Positions 1-6,661 of a stretch of 21,813 bases of DNA are shown here, one piece after another. Where the stretch lies: assembly GCA_002454125.1 (NCBI GenBank), contig DKII01000126.1, forward strand, positions 7,206 through 29,018, in the 5' to 3' direction. The notes below the pieces were generated by a model, which saw only the letters and a program-made list of their open reading frames with translations, ran no database searches and was not told the DNA's origin. Positions within the stretch are counted from its first letter, which is position 1; each line of letters opens with the position of its first letter. The translations under genes were made by a program, and so were the position numbers. Origin of the DNA: Novosphingobium sp. UBA6722. GTDB taxonomy: Bacteria; Pseudomonadota; Alphaproteobacteria; Sphingomonadales; Sphingomonadaceae.

Positions 1-838
1 AGAACGGACCCGCCAGTGGCTGCGGTTCGGCCCGGGCAGGGCGCCAGTCGGCAAAGCGGGCCTTGATCGCGGCTTCGACCGCCTCGACCGGGAAGTCCCC
101 GATCACCACCAACCTAGTTTGCGCCGGCACATATTCGCGGCGCCAGAAGGCGCGCAGCCGCTCGGCAGTCGCCCCGTTCAGCGTTTCCTCGGTGCCGATC
201 GGCAAGCGGCTGGCATAACGCGCCTGCGGATGAAGGAACTGCATCTGGTCTTCGAAATTGCGCAAGGCAAAGGTGTTGCGATCTCGCTTTTCAGACAGGA
301 TCACGCCGCGTTCGCGCGCAACGGCGGCTTCGCTGATCGTCAGTTCGCTCGCCGTCTCGCGCATCAGCATCAGCGCGGTGTCGAGCAGCGCCGGATCGGT
401 GCGTGGCAGATCGAGCTTGTATTCGGTCCATTCGAACCCGGTTGAGGCATTGGTATCGGCGCCGAAGGCAAGGCCTTGCCGCTCGAGCAGTTTGACCATC
501 TCGCCCTCGGGCACGTTGGTGCTGCCGTTGAAGGCCATATGCTCGACAAAGTGGGCAAAGCCGCGCTCGTCATCGGCCTCGTCGAGCGAGCCGGCGCCTA
601 CCACCATCCGGACCAGCGCCTGCCCCTTGGGTGTGGCATTGCTGCGGATGACATAGCGCAGACCGTTGTCGAGCTTGCCGAAGCGGTAACCCTCGTCAAC
701 CGGGACGTCGCTCGCCTCGAATGCCCAGGTCGGCTTGGCCGGCTGGGCTGCGCTGGCCAGCCGCGCCTGCTGCGGGGCGCAGGCGGCGAGGGCAGTGGTA
801 GAAAGAATCAGGGCGAACAGGAGCTTGCGCGACGTCAT
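1..838 (-). CDS. M16 family zinc metallopeptidase, lipoprotein (N-terminal part, cut by window edge)
   Basis: About 279 codons of the N-terminal part are visible; the rest lies beyond base 1. The protein begins MTSRKLLFALILSTTALAAC, a signal peptide ending in a lipobox (LAAC, residues 17-20), so it should be a lipid-anchored envelope protein. The inverted zinc motif HFVEH (residues 96-100) and the downstream ERGVILSEKRD segment carrying the third ligand Glu mark the catalytic half of an insulinase/pitrilysin (M16) peptidase. Family members of this kind usually have two M16 repeats and around 950 residues; only the first repeat is seen here. The ATG is preceded by an AAGGGG ribosome site. It starts 53 bases after the purC stop on the same strand and is probably co-transcribed with it. 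The substrate is unknown, presumably periplasmic peptides. The family call is sure. Confidence 0.93.
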   Translation of the reverse strand, partial: MTSRKLLFALILSTTALAACAPQQARLASAAQPAKPTWAFEASDVPVDEGYRFGKLDNGLRYVIRSNATPKGQALVRMVVGAGSLDEADDERGFAHFVEHMAFNGSTNVPEGEMVKLLERQGLAFGADTNASTGFEWTEYKLDLPRTDPALLDTALMLMRETASELTISEAAVARERGVILSEKRDRNTFALRNFEDQMQFLHPQARYASRLPIGTEETLNGATAERLRAFWRREYVPAQTRLVVIGDFPVEAVEAAIKARFADWRPARAEPQPLAGPF

Positions 839-891
839 CGGCCCCTTGTTGCCGAGACGCCGGTTACTCGCAAGCCTCCGTCGGCGAGCGA

Positions 892-1674
892 CTACTTGCC
901 GCGCAGCTTCCGGTGGGCCGAGAGGTCAAAGACTTCGCTCGGCCCATTGTCGCTGTCGAGCAGGCCAAGCCGGCGCGCGACTTCCTGATAAGCTTCTTCT
1001 TCACCGCCCAAATCGCGGCGGAAGCGGTCCTTGTCGAGCTTTTCGCCGGTGGTCATGTCCCACAGGCGGCAGCCATCAGGGCTGATTTCGTCAGCCAGGA
1101 TCACGCGGCTGTAATCGCCATCCCAGATCCGGCCGAATTCCAGCTTGAAGTCGACCAGACGGATGTTGATCGCGGCGAACATGCCGCACATGAAATCGTT
1201 CACGCGGATCGCCATCGACGAGATGTCCTGCATCTCTTCGTTGCTGGCCCAGCCGAAGCAGGCGATTTCCTCTTCGGACACCAGCGGATCGCCCAGCGCA
1301 TCGTCCTTGAGGCAGTACTGGATCAGGGTGTGGGGCAGCGGCTCACCCTCAGGGATGCCGAGGCGCTTGGAGATCGAGCCGGCCGCGACATTGCGCACCA
1401 GAACTTCGATCGGGATGATTTCTACCTGGCGGACCAACTGCTCGCGCATGTTAAGCCGCTTGATGAAGTGGGTCGGGATGCCGATGTGGCTCAGCCGGGT
1501 GAAGACATGCTCGCTGATGCGGTTGTTGATCACGCCCTTGCCGTTGATCGTGCCCTTCTTCTGGGCATTGAAGGCGGTGGCGTCGTCCTTGAAGTACTGG
1601 ATCAGGGTGCCCGGCTCGGGACCTTCGTAAAGGATCTTGGCCTTGCCTTCGTAGATCTGGCGGCGACGGGACAT
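892..1674 (-). CDS. purC: phosphoribosylaminoimidazole-succinocarboxamide synthase (SAICAR synthetase)
   Basis: The 260-residue protein joins CAIR and aspartate using ATP, a cytoplasmic step of de novo purine synthesis. Family landmarks are EGKAK (residues 9-13), NNRIS (50-54), the signature EVLVRNVAAGS (90-100), LVDFKLEFGR (173-182) and LADEISPDGCRLWD (193-206). Length is normal for bacterial PurC. The frame stays open upstream to 1812, but the conserved start MSRRRQIYEGKAK fixes the ATG at 1674, and the upstream part is leader. The leader contains a GC-rich hairpin followed by a T-rich run (see separate entry). The gene is divergent from TonB-dependent receptor 1 and is followed by the M16 lipoprotein gene. 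Confidence 0.97.
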   Translation of the reverse strand: MSRRRQIYEGKAKILYEGPEPGTLIQYFKDDATAFNAQKKGTINGKGVINNRISEHVFTRLSHIGIPTHFIKRLNMREQLVRQVEIIPIEVLVRNVAAGSISKRLGIPEGEPLPHTLIQYCLKDDALGDPLVSEEEIACFGWASNEEMQDISSMAIRVNDFMCGMFAAINIRLVDFKLEFGRIWDGDYSRVILADEISPDGCRLWDMTTGEKLDKDRFRRDLGGEEEAYQEVARRLGLLDSDNGPSEVFDLSAHRKLRGK

Positions 1675-1689
1675 GAGCGGATACCCTGC

Positions 1690-1746
1690 AAACAAAAAGA
1701 CAAGCCCCGGCTGAGACGAGTCGTGGCGACCGCTCTTCCGGGGCTC
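1690..1746 (-). promoter_or_regulatory. GC-rich hairpin plus T-tract in the purC leader (attenuator-like)
   Basis: Read on the minus strand, AGCCCCGG (1745-1738) pairs perfectly with CCGGGGCT (1710-1703). The stem extends by a G-U pair and encloses a 27-base loop that contains the small palindrome ACGAGTCGT. The stem is followed at once by TGTCTTTTTGTTT. This is the shape of an intrinsic terminator, yet it sits only about 15-30 bases before the purC ATG. It could be a leader attenuator, or the end of a short upstream transcript. The pairing is visible; the function is inference. I could not match it to a known riboswitch. Confidence 0.5.
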
Positions 1747-1750
1747 CATG

Positions 1751-1778
1751 CCTATAGGCAAACCCGCACAAAACGCAA
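1751..1778 (-). promoter_or_regulatory. purC: candidate purC promoter
   Basis: On the minus strand TTGCGT (1778-1773) and TATAGG (1756-1751) are separated by 16 bases. The match to sigma-70 boxes is moderate (3 of 6 and 4 of 6). The predicted transcription start, around 1744-1746, would coincide with the base of the leader hairpin, leaving a leader of about 70 bases. This is inference only. Confidence 0.3.
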
Positions 1779-1816
1779 AGCCATAAGCAGGCGCGCCGGG
1801 CGGCGTCAGCAACGGT

Positions 1817-1844
1817 TTGACTACAACTAGATTCTCCGTAAGCT
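1817..1844 (+). promoter_or_regulatory. candidate promoter of TonB-dependent receptor 1
   Basis: TTGACT (1817-1822) is a good -35 box. At 16 bases it is followed by TAAGCT (1839-1844), a weak -10 box that keeps the T1, A2 and T6 positions. Transcription would begin near 1851, giving a leader of about 87 bases that starts with the hairpin at 1855-1871. Tentative. Confidence 0.35.
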
Positions 1845-1854
1845 GATGCCCAGA

Positions 1855-1935
1855 CGCCGCACAAAGCGGCGCACTTGGGTAAGCCTCTCCAACGGGCCCC
1901 GGCCCGGTGGCGGCGAACCCGTCATGGAGGAGAGG
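1855..1935 (+). promoter_or_regulatory. structured leader that can hide the ribosome site of TonB-dependent receptor 1
   Basis: Two hairpins are visible. The first is CGCCGC (1855-1860), loop ACAAA, GCGGCG (1866-1871), with CCCA/TGGG able to pair outside it. The second brings CCTCTCC (1884-1890) against GGAGAGG (1929-1935), just before the ATG at 1938, and adds ACGGG (1892-1896) with CCCGT (1918-1922). The second stem covers half of the GGAGGAGAGG ribosome site. This suggests control of translation, but no ligand or known riboswitch motif was recognised; in particular no cobalamin box is visible. Confidence 0.42.
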
Positions 1936-1937
1936 TT

Positions 1938-4900
1938 ATGTCTGCGCGCCAGCTTCGCATTGGTTCAACGTCGCTTATCGCCCTTACCATCGCAGCCCTG
2001 TCCAGTCCGGCCTTCGCGCAGGACCAGGCGGCTGATGACACGGCGGCTGAAAATCCCAAGGAAATCGTCGTCACTGGCTCGCTGATTCGCGGCTCGCGCG
2101 AAGATGCGCCTGCGCCGATCGACGTGATCGGGGCGGACGAACTGTCCAAGCAGGGCAGCCCATCGGCGATCGACCTGCTCAAGAACCTGCCGAACTCGGC
2201 CGGGATCATCGGCGATGCCAACCAGTTCGATGCCCGTGCGCAAGGGAACGAAGGCGTTGCCTCGGTCAACCTGCGCGGCCTTGGCCCGCAGCGCACCCTG
2301 GTGCTGCTCAACGGCAAGCGCATCGTCCAGTCGGGCGGCAGCGGTATCCCGATTGTCGACGTCAACCTGATCCCCTCGGGCGCGATCGGGCGGATCGAGG
2401 TGCTGAAGGACGGCGCTGCCGCAACCTATGGTTCAGACGCGATCGCCGGGGTGGTCAACTTCATCACCCGCACCAACCAGGACGGCTTCCGCGCCTCGGC
2501 CGACTATCGCTACATCTCGGGTTCGAAGGGTGACTTTGGCGGGGCGCTCAGCTTCGGCCATTCGGGCGATGGCGGGCGGATCTTCGTTTCGGCCGGTTAC
2601 CAGCGCCGCTCGGAACTGCAGACGATCGACCGCGATTTCACGATCCAGCCCTATCCGAACAACCCGCAGGGCGGCTGGACCGGCGGGGGCAATCCCGGCA
2701 ACTTCGATTTCAACGCCACGGTTGGCGGTCTGGTTTTCTCGGCCGACCAGGGTTGTACCGCCCTTGGCGGCTTCCGCAGCCTGGCCGGATCGACCACAGA
2801 CCGCTGCTTCAACCAGTATGGCCTGTTCGGCAACCTTGTCGAACCGGAAGAGCGTTTCCAGGTCTTCCTCGATGCCGAGGTCGACATCAGCGAAAGCACT
2901 AACCTGCGTGTCAACGCGCTGTGGGGTCATTCGGAAACCCGCATCACGACTTCGCCCAGCTACCTGCCGACGCTGCCGCCTTCGGCCAATGCCGCTGGCG
3001 GCGGGGGCGGGGTGTTCCAGATCCCGACCTGGGCGCCGGCGCTGCGCGACTATTGCCGCGTCTATGGCGCGGCGGCAGGCTGTCTGACCGATGCCGGGGG
3101 CACGCCGCTGGCTCCGGCACTGGCCTTCCCGGTGCTGTTCCGTCCGGTCCTGCTGGGTGGCAACCCGCTGTTCCCGGGCCGCGGTTCGGCCACTTCGCCG
3201 CGTATCTCTGACCAGATGATGGTTTCGGCGGAGCTGAACACCAGCCTGTCTGACAAGCTGAACTTCACCACCAGCCTGACCTACAGCCGCTATGAACGCG
3301 CGTTTGAAGGCACCGACACCTTCGGTGACCTGTTCCAAAACGCGTTGGCCGGGTTCGGCGGGCCGAACTGCGCCTATTCGTCGACCGCGTCGCGCGCCGG
3401 CCTGAGCTCGGCCCAGCTCGCGGCACTGGCGGGCACCAACGGCTGTACCTTCTGGAACCCGTTCTCGACTGCGGTGCAGTCCAACCCGGTGACCGGCAAC
3501 GTCAACCCGAACTATGCCGGTTCGCGCAGCACCAACGGGCTGTCGACCGCACCGGGGGCGGGTCTGATCAACGATCTCGCCACCTTCGACTGGATGTTCC
3601 AGACGCCCAAGACCCAGGCCTTCACCACCCAGCTGGTGGCTGATGCGGTGATTTCGGGCCAGACCGGGCTGACCCTGCCGGGCGGGGACGTCGGCTTCGC
3701 GCTGGGCGTGCAGTATCGCCGCAACACCTACAGCCGGCGCTACAACGACGTTTCGAACCTCGATCTCACGCCGTGCCCCGGCACGCCGCTGAACCCGGCC
3801 GCGACCTGCAGTCCGCAGACCGGCGCGCTCGGCTTCCTTGGCACCAACCGCAACGGTGACAGCCAAGGCGACGTCTACGCCGCCTTTGCCGAATTGCAGC
3901 TGCCGGTGACCGATGCCTTCAACATCCAGCTTTCGGCGCGCTATGAAGACTATGGCGGTGCCGTCGGCTCGACCTTCGACCCGCAGGCCCGCGCCAAGTT
4001 CCAGCTGACCGACTGGCTGGCGATCCGGGGCGGTATGGGCACCACGTTCCGTGGGCCCCCGTCGCAGAGCCTGGCTGGCAACCTGACCTCGCTGCAGATC
4101 ATCGGCAGCTCGTTCCGGGCGATCGACATCAACGGTAACCCGAACCTCGCGCCGGAAAGCGCCACGACCTACAACGCTGGCCTGCTGGTCAATACTGGCG
4201 GCTTCCGCGCCAGCGTCGATTACTTCAAGTACGACTTCTCCGGACCGATCGAAGGCGAGCCGGTAGCCGGGATCGTCGCGGCCATGTTCGGTGCATCGGG
4301 CACGGCCAATTGCGGCAACCCGACTTACGCCGCACTGCAATCGCGCTTCACCTTTACCGGTGCGGGCTGCGGGATCGGCAACGTGCAGCGGCTGCGCACG
4401 CAGTACGTGAACTCGGCCGATGTCAGCACTTCGGGGATCGACTTCTCGGCCAGTTACGAGCTGCCGATCGGCACGGGTTCGGTCACCGCCGGTTTCGCCG
4501 GTACCTATGTGATCGATTACAAGACCTCTGACGTTACGGTCGAAGGCGTGGTGGTTCAGCCGGCCTTCGACGGGGTTGGCCTGCTCAACTATCAGACCAC
4601 CGCCTATCCGCTGCCGCAGTGGAAGGGTAACGCCTACCTCGAAGGCAATTTCGGCGATCACTCGCTGCGCCTGCAGGTGAACTACCTCGATGGCTACACC
4701 GACCAGCGCGGTGCGGCGATCTTCGGTCCGAACGCCGGGGCACTGGCCGGGGCTTCGGTCACCACTGGCAAGAACATCGAAAGCTTCACCACCTTCGATG
4801 CCACCTATCGCCTGAAGCTGAAGACCGGCACGACGATTGCCCTGTCGGCGCTGAACATCTTCGACAAGGATCCGCCGTTCGCGCGGCTCGATCAGAACTA

Positions 4901-4964
4901 CGATCCGTTCACGGCCAGCCCGCTGGGCTTCACCGCCAAGATCTCGATCACGCAGGACTTCTGA
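1938..4964 (+). CDS. TonB-dependent outer-membrane receptor 1
   Basis: The 1008-residue protein is an outer-membrane active transporter driven by TonB-ExbBD. A signal peptide ends PAFA (cut after residue 27), followed by the TonB-box-like EIVVTGS (42-48). The plug domain spans about 55-180 (LVLLNGKR, IEVLKDGAAATYGSDAIAG), and a long beta-barrel ends in a terminal Phe (ISITQDF), as barrel proteins do. Near the C-terminus LNIFDKDPPF resembles the equivalent stretch of receptor 2 at 12223-15258, so the two are paralogues. Putative loops hold pairs of cysteines (for example 273/290, 373/382, 478/503, 613/624), likely disulfides. The ATG was chosen for its ribosome site GGAGGAGAGG and the signal peptide; an upstream TTG at 1875 would spoil the signal. 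The ligand cannot be read from sequence: a siderophore, peptide or glycan is possible. Confidence 0.95.
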   Translation: MSARQLRIGSTSLIALTIAALSSPAFAQDQAADDTAAENPKEIVVTGSLIRGSREDAPAPIDVIGADELSKQGSPSAIDLLKNLPNSAGIIGDANQFDARAQGNEGVASVNLRGLGPQRTLVLLNGKRIVQSGGSGIPIVDVNLIPSGAIGRIEVLKDGAAATYGSDAIAGVVNFITRTNQDGFRASADYRYISGSKGDFGGALSFGHSGDGGRIFVSAGYQRRSELQTIDRDFTIQPYPNNPQGGWTGGGNPGNFDFNATVGGLVFSADQGCTALGGFRSLAGSTTDRCFNQYGLFGNLVEPEERFQVFLDAEVDISESTNLRVNALWGHSETRITTSPSYLPTLPPSANAAGGGGGVFQIPTWAPALRDYCRVYGAAAGCLTDAGGTPLAPALAFPVLFRPVLLGGNPLFPGRGSATSPRISDQMMVSAELNTSLSDKLNFTTSLTYSRYERAFEGTDTFGDLFQNALAGFGGPNCAYSSTASRAGLSSAQLAALAGTNGCTFWNPFSTAVQSNPVTGNVNPNYAGSRSTNGLSTAPGAGLINDLATFDWMFQTPKTQAFTTQLVADAVISGQTGLTLPGGDVGFALGVQYRRNTYSRRYNDVSNLDLTPCPGTPLNPAATCSPQTGALGFLGTNRNGDSQGDVYAAFAELQLPVTDAFNIQLSARYEDYGGAVGSTFDPQARAKFQLTDWLAIRGGMGTTFRGPPSQSLAGNLTSLQIIGSSFRAIDINGNPNLAPESATTYNAGLLVNTGGFRASVDYFKYDFSGPIEGEPVAGIVAAMFGASGTANCGNPTYAALQSRFTFTGAGCGIGNVQRLRTQYVNSADVSTSGIDFSASYELPIGTGSVTAGFAGTYVIDYKTSDVTVEGVVVQPAFDGVGLLNYQTTAYPLPQWKGNAYLEGNFGDHSLRLQVNYLDGYTDQRGAAIFGPNAGALAGASVTTGKNIESFTTFDATYRLKLKTGTTIALSALNIFDKDPPFARLDQNYDPFTASPLGFTAKISITQDF

Positions 4965-4987
4965 TCGACATCGGTTGAAGGGGGCAG

Positions 4988-5021
4988 GGGCGCGGAAGGC
5001 TTTGGCCTTCCGCGCCCTTTT
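4988..5021 (+). terminator. intrinsic terminator after TonB-dependent receptor 1
   Basis: A perfect 13-bp stem (4988-5000 with 5005-5017, GGGCGCGGAAGGC and its complement) closes a TTTG loop and is followed by TTTT. It sits 24 bases after the receptor stop and just before the convergent LysR gene end. There is no T-run on the other strand, so it mainly serves the receptor. Confidence 0.88.
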
Positions 5022-5027
5022 GCTTGC

Positions 5028-5912
5028 TCAGCTAAGGTCGCGGGCAAGGGCCAGCCGCTCGGCCAGCCACTGCGTTGCCGGGCCCAGGTGGCGATCGGTG
5101 CGGCGGATCGCGAAGAGCGGATAGCGCCCGCCAGGCGCCTCGGGCAGACTGAGTTCCACCAGCCGCCCGCTCTCAAGGTCGTCCTCGACCATCCAGCGCG
5201 GCATATTGCCCCAGCCCAGCGACTGACGCAGCAGTTCGTGCTTGGCGCCAAGATCACCCAGCCGCCAGGTGCGGGGGCTAATCACCGAGAATTCCTTGCC
5301 TTCGGATAGCGTCGAGCGGTCGGACAAGACCAGCTGCACCTGATCGCGGATCGCGGCGCCATGGGCCAGCGAGTGATCGGGCGCAGCCACCGGGATCAGT
5401 TCAACCTCGCCCAGCATCTGTCGCTCAAGGCCAGTCTGCTCGGCTGCCAACGGTCCGGCAACGCCGAGCATGGCCTCGCCCTTCAGCACCAGATCGGCCA
5501 CCGCGCCCAGCGCCTCGACCCGCAGCGCCAGCGATACAGCCGGGAACTGCGCGGCGAAATCGCGCAAGGCTGCGGCCAGGCAGGCTGAGGGAAACATCAC
5601 GTCAACCACCACGGCCACGCGTGGTTCGAGACCGGCGTTCAGCGCCTGCACCCGCGCGCCAAGGCCAGCCAGCGCGGCCTCGATCTGCCGCAGCTCCTCG
5701 ACCACGGCTGCGCCCTGCGCGGTCAACCGCGGCTTGCGGGTGCCTTCGCGTTCGAACAGCGTGACGCCAAGCTGCGCCTCGATATTGGCAATGGCATAGC
5801 TCACCACCGAAGTGGCGCGGCGCAGGCGGCGACCGGCGGCAGCAAAGCTGCCTTCCTCGACCACGGCGAGGACGGTGCGGATCTGCTCGATCGAGGGCGT
5901 GCCAAGGCGCAA
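5028..5912 (-). CDS. LysR family transcriptional regulator
   Basis: The 294-residue protein has the normal LysR length. The N-terminal winged helix-turn-helix covers about residues 7-66 (IRTVLAVVEEGSFAAAGRRL, then LGVTLFERE, then LTAQG). The remainder is a substrate-binding-like effector domain (LALRVEALGAVADLVLKGEAMLGV). The start codon is TTG at 5912, supported by an AGGA ribosome site 9 bases upstream; no ATG or GTG in frame fits the expected N-terminus. It is divergent from wrbA, the usual arrangement of a LysR regulator with its target, so control of wrbA and of itself is likely. The effector is unknown; a quinone or oxidative signal is an inference from wrbA. Confidence 0.93.
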   Translation of the reverse strand: MRLGTPSIEQIRTVLAVVEEGSFAAAGRRLRRATSVVSYAIANIEAQLGVTLFEREGTRKPRLTAQGAAVVEELRQIEAALAGLGARVQALNAGLEPRVAVVVDVMFPSACLAAALRDFAAQFPAVSLALRVEALGAVADLVLKGEAMLGVAGPLAAEQTGLERQMLGEVELIPVAAPDHSLAHGAAIRDQVQLVLSDRSTLSEGKEFSVISPRTWRLGDLGAKHELLRQSLGWGNMPRWMVEDDLESGRLVELSLPEAPGGRYPLFAIRRTDRHLGPATQWLAERLALARDLS

Positions 5913-5913
5913 C

Positions 5914-5933
5914 TTATCAATCCTATAGAATAA
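5914..5933. promoter_or_regulatory. candidate LysR operator between the LysR gene and wrbA
   Basis: This AT-rich island in a GC-rich genome contains TTAT-N12-ATAA (5914-5933) and an overlapping imperfect palindrome centred on CTATAG (5923-5928). It overlaps the ribosome site of the LysR gene and lies about 85 bases before wrbA. A TATTAT at 5943-5948 could be the wrbA -10 box, without a clear -35. LysR regulators bind T-N11-A type palindromes, so this is the best candidate site, but the match is loose. Confidence 0.3.
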
Positions 5934-6017
5934 CTCGTGCGATATTATCCGACTTTTCGGAAAAGCGCAAAAGCCTCATCTGGCGCTCATCCCATTCAAT
6001 CCATCCAGGAGCACCCG

Positions 6018-6617
6018 ATGAGCAAGGTCCTTGTCCTCTACTATTCCAGCTACGGCCACCTCGAAACCATGGCCAACGCCATCGCCGAAGGCGCGCGTGG
6101 CGCCGGCGCCGAAGTCGACGTGAAGCGTGTTCCCGAAACCGTGCCGGAAGAGATCGCCAAGGGCGCGCACTTCAAGCTTGACCAGGCCGCCCCGGTGGCG
6201 ACGGTTGCCGAGCTCGAGCACTATGACGCGATCATCGTCGGCACTGGCACCCGCTTTGGCCGGATTTCCAGCCAGATGGCGGCATTCCTCGATCAGGCCG
6301 GCGGCCTGTGGGCGCGCGGCGCGCTGATCGGCAAGGTCGGCGCGGCCTTTACCTCCAGCGCTACGCAGCACGGCGGGCAGGAAACCACCCTGTTCTCGAT
6401 CATCACCAACCTGCTGCACTTCGGCATGACCATCGTTGGGCTCGACTATGGCCACGCCGGGCAGATGCGGAACGATGAAGTGGTTGGCGGCGCGCCCTAT
6501 GGCGCCACGACGATCGCTGGCGGCGACGGCAGCCGCCAGCCGAGCGAAACCGAACTCGAAGGCGCGCGCCACCTAGGCAAGCGCGTCGCGGAAACGGCGA
6601 ACAAGCTGTTTGGCTGA
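6018..6617 (+). CDS. wrbA: NAD(P)H:quinone oxidoreductase, WrbA type
   Basis: The 199-residue flavodoxin-fold protein should reduce quinones to hydroquinones by two electrons, using FMN and NAD(P)H. The N-terminal FMN phosphate loop is YYSSYGHLETMA (residues 8-19). GTGTRFGRISSQMAAFLD (75-92) and FTSSATQHGGQETTL (111-125) are hallmark WrbA stretches around the flavin. Length is typical for WrbA (about 200). The frame extends upstream to 5937, but the ATG at 6018 matches the conserved MSKVLVLYYS start and has a CAGGAG ribosome site. The divergent LysR gene is the likely regulator. An EcfG-type stress promoter was looked for and not seen. Confidence 0.96.
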   Translation: MSKVLVLYYSSYGHLETMANAIAEGARGAGAEVDVKRVPETVPEEIAKGAHFKLDQAAPVATVAELEHYDAIIVGTGTRFGRISSQMAAFLDQAGGLWARGALIGKVGAAFTSSATQHGGQETTLFSIITNLLHFGMTIVGLDYGHAGQMRNDEVVGGAPYGATTIAGGDGSRQPSETELEGARHLGKRVAETANKLFG

Positions 6618-6625
6618 CCCCCGCC

Positions 6626-6652
6626 GGGCCGGAGCTTGCTCAGCTCCGGCCC
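6626..6652. terminator. strong hairpin between convergent wrbA and the S9 peptidase gene
   Basis: GGGCCGGAGCT (6626-6636) pairs perfectly with AGCTCCGGCCC (6642-6652) around a 5-base loop, 9 bases after the wrbA stop and 10 before the end of the S9 gene. No T-run follows on either strand, so it would be a non-canonical, perhaps two-way, terminator or an RNA 3'-end stabiliser. Confidence 0.5.
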
Positions 6653-6661
6653 AAACCGGGC

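Noticed and set aside
913..1830. A 305-codon plus-strand frame opposite purC
   Set aside because: purC is unmistakable on the other strand; this frame has no domain and runs into the leader region.
1861..1937. Possible tRNA on the minus strand because of GGGTTCGCC
   Set aside because: No acceptor, D or anticodon stems can be formed around it; it is part of the receptor 1 leader.
1938..2060. Cobalamin or other known riboswitch near TonB-dependent receptor 1
   Set aside because: No B12-box or other recognised riboswitch consensus was found in or before this region; only the generic hairpins reported were seen.
2433..4661. A 742-codon open frame on the minus strand opposite TonB-dependent receptor 1
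   Set aside because: It is antisense to a certain gene, rich in Arg, Ala and Gly with no domain or ribosome site; long shadow frames are expected in GC-rich coding DNA.
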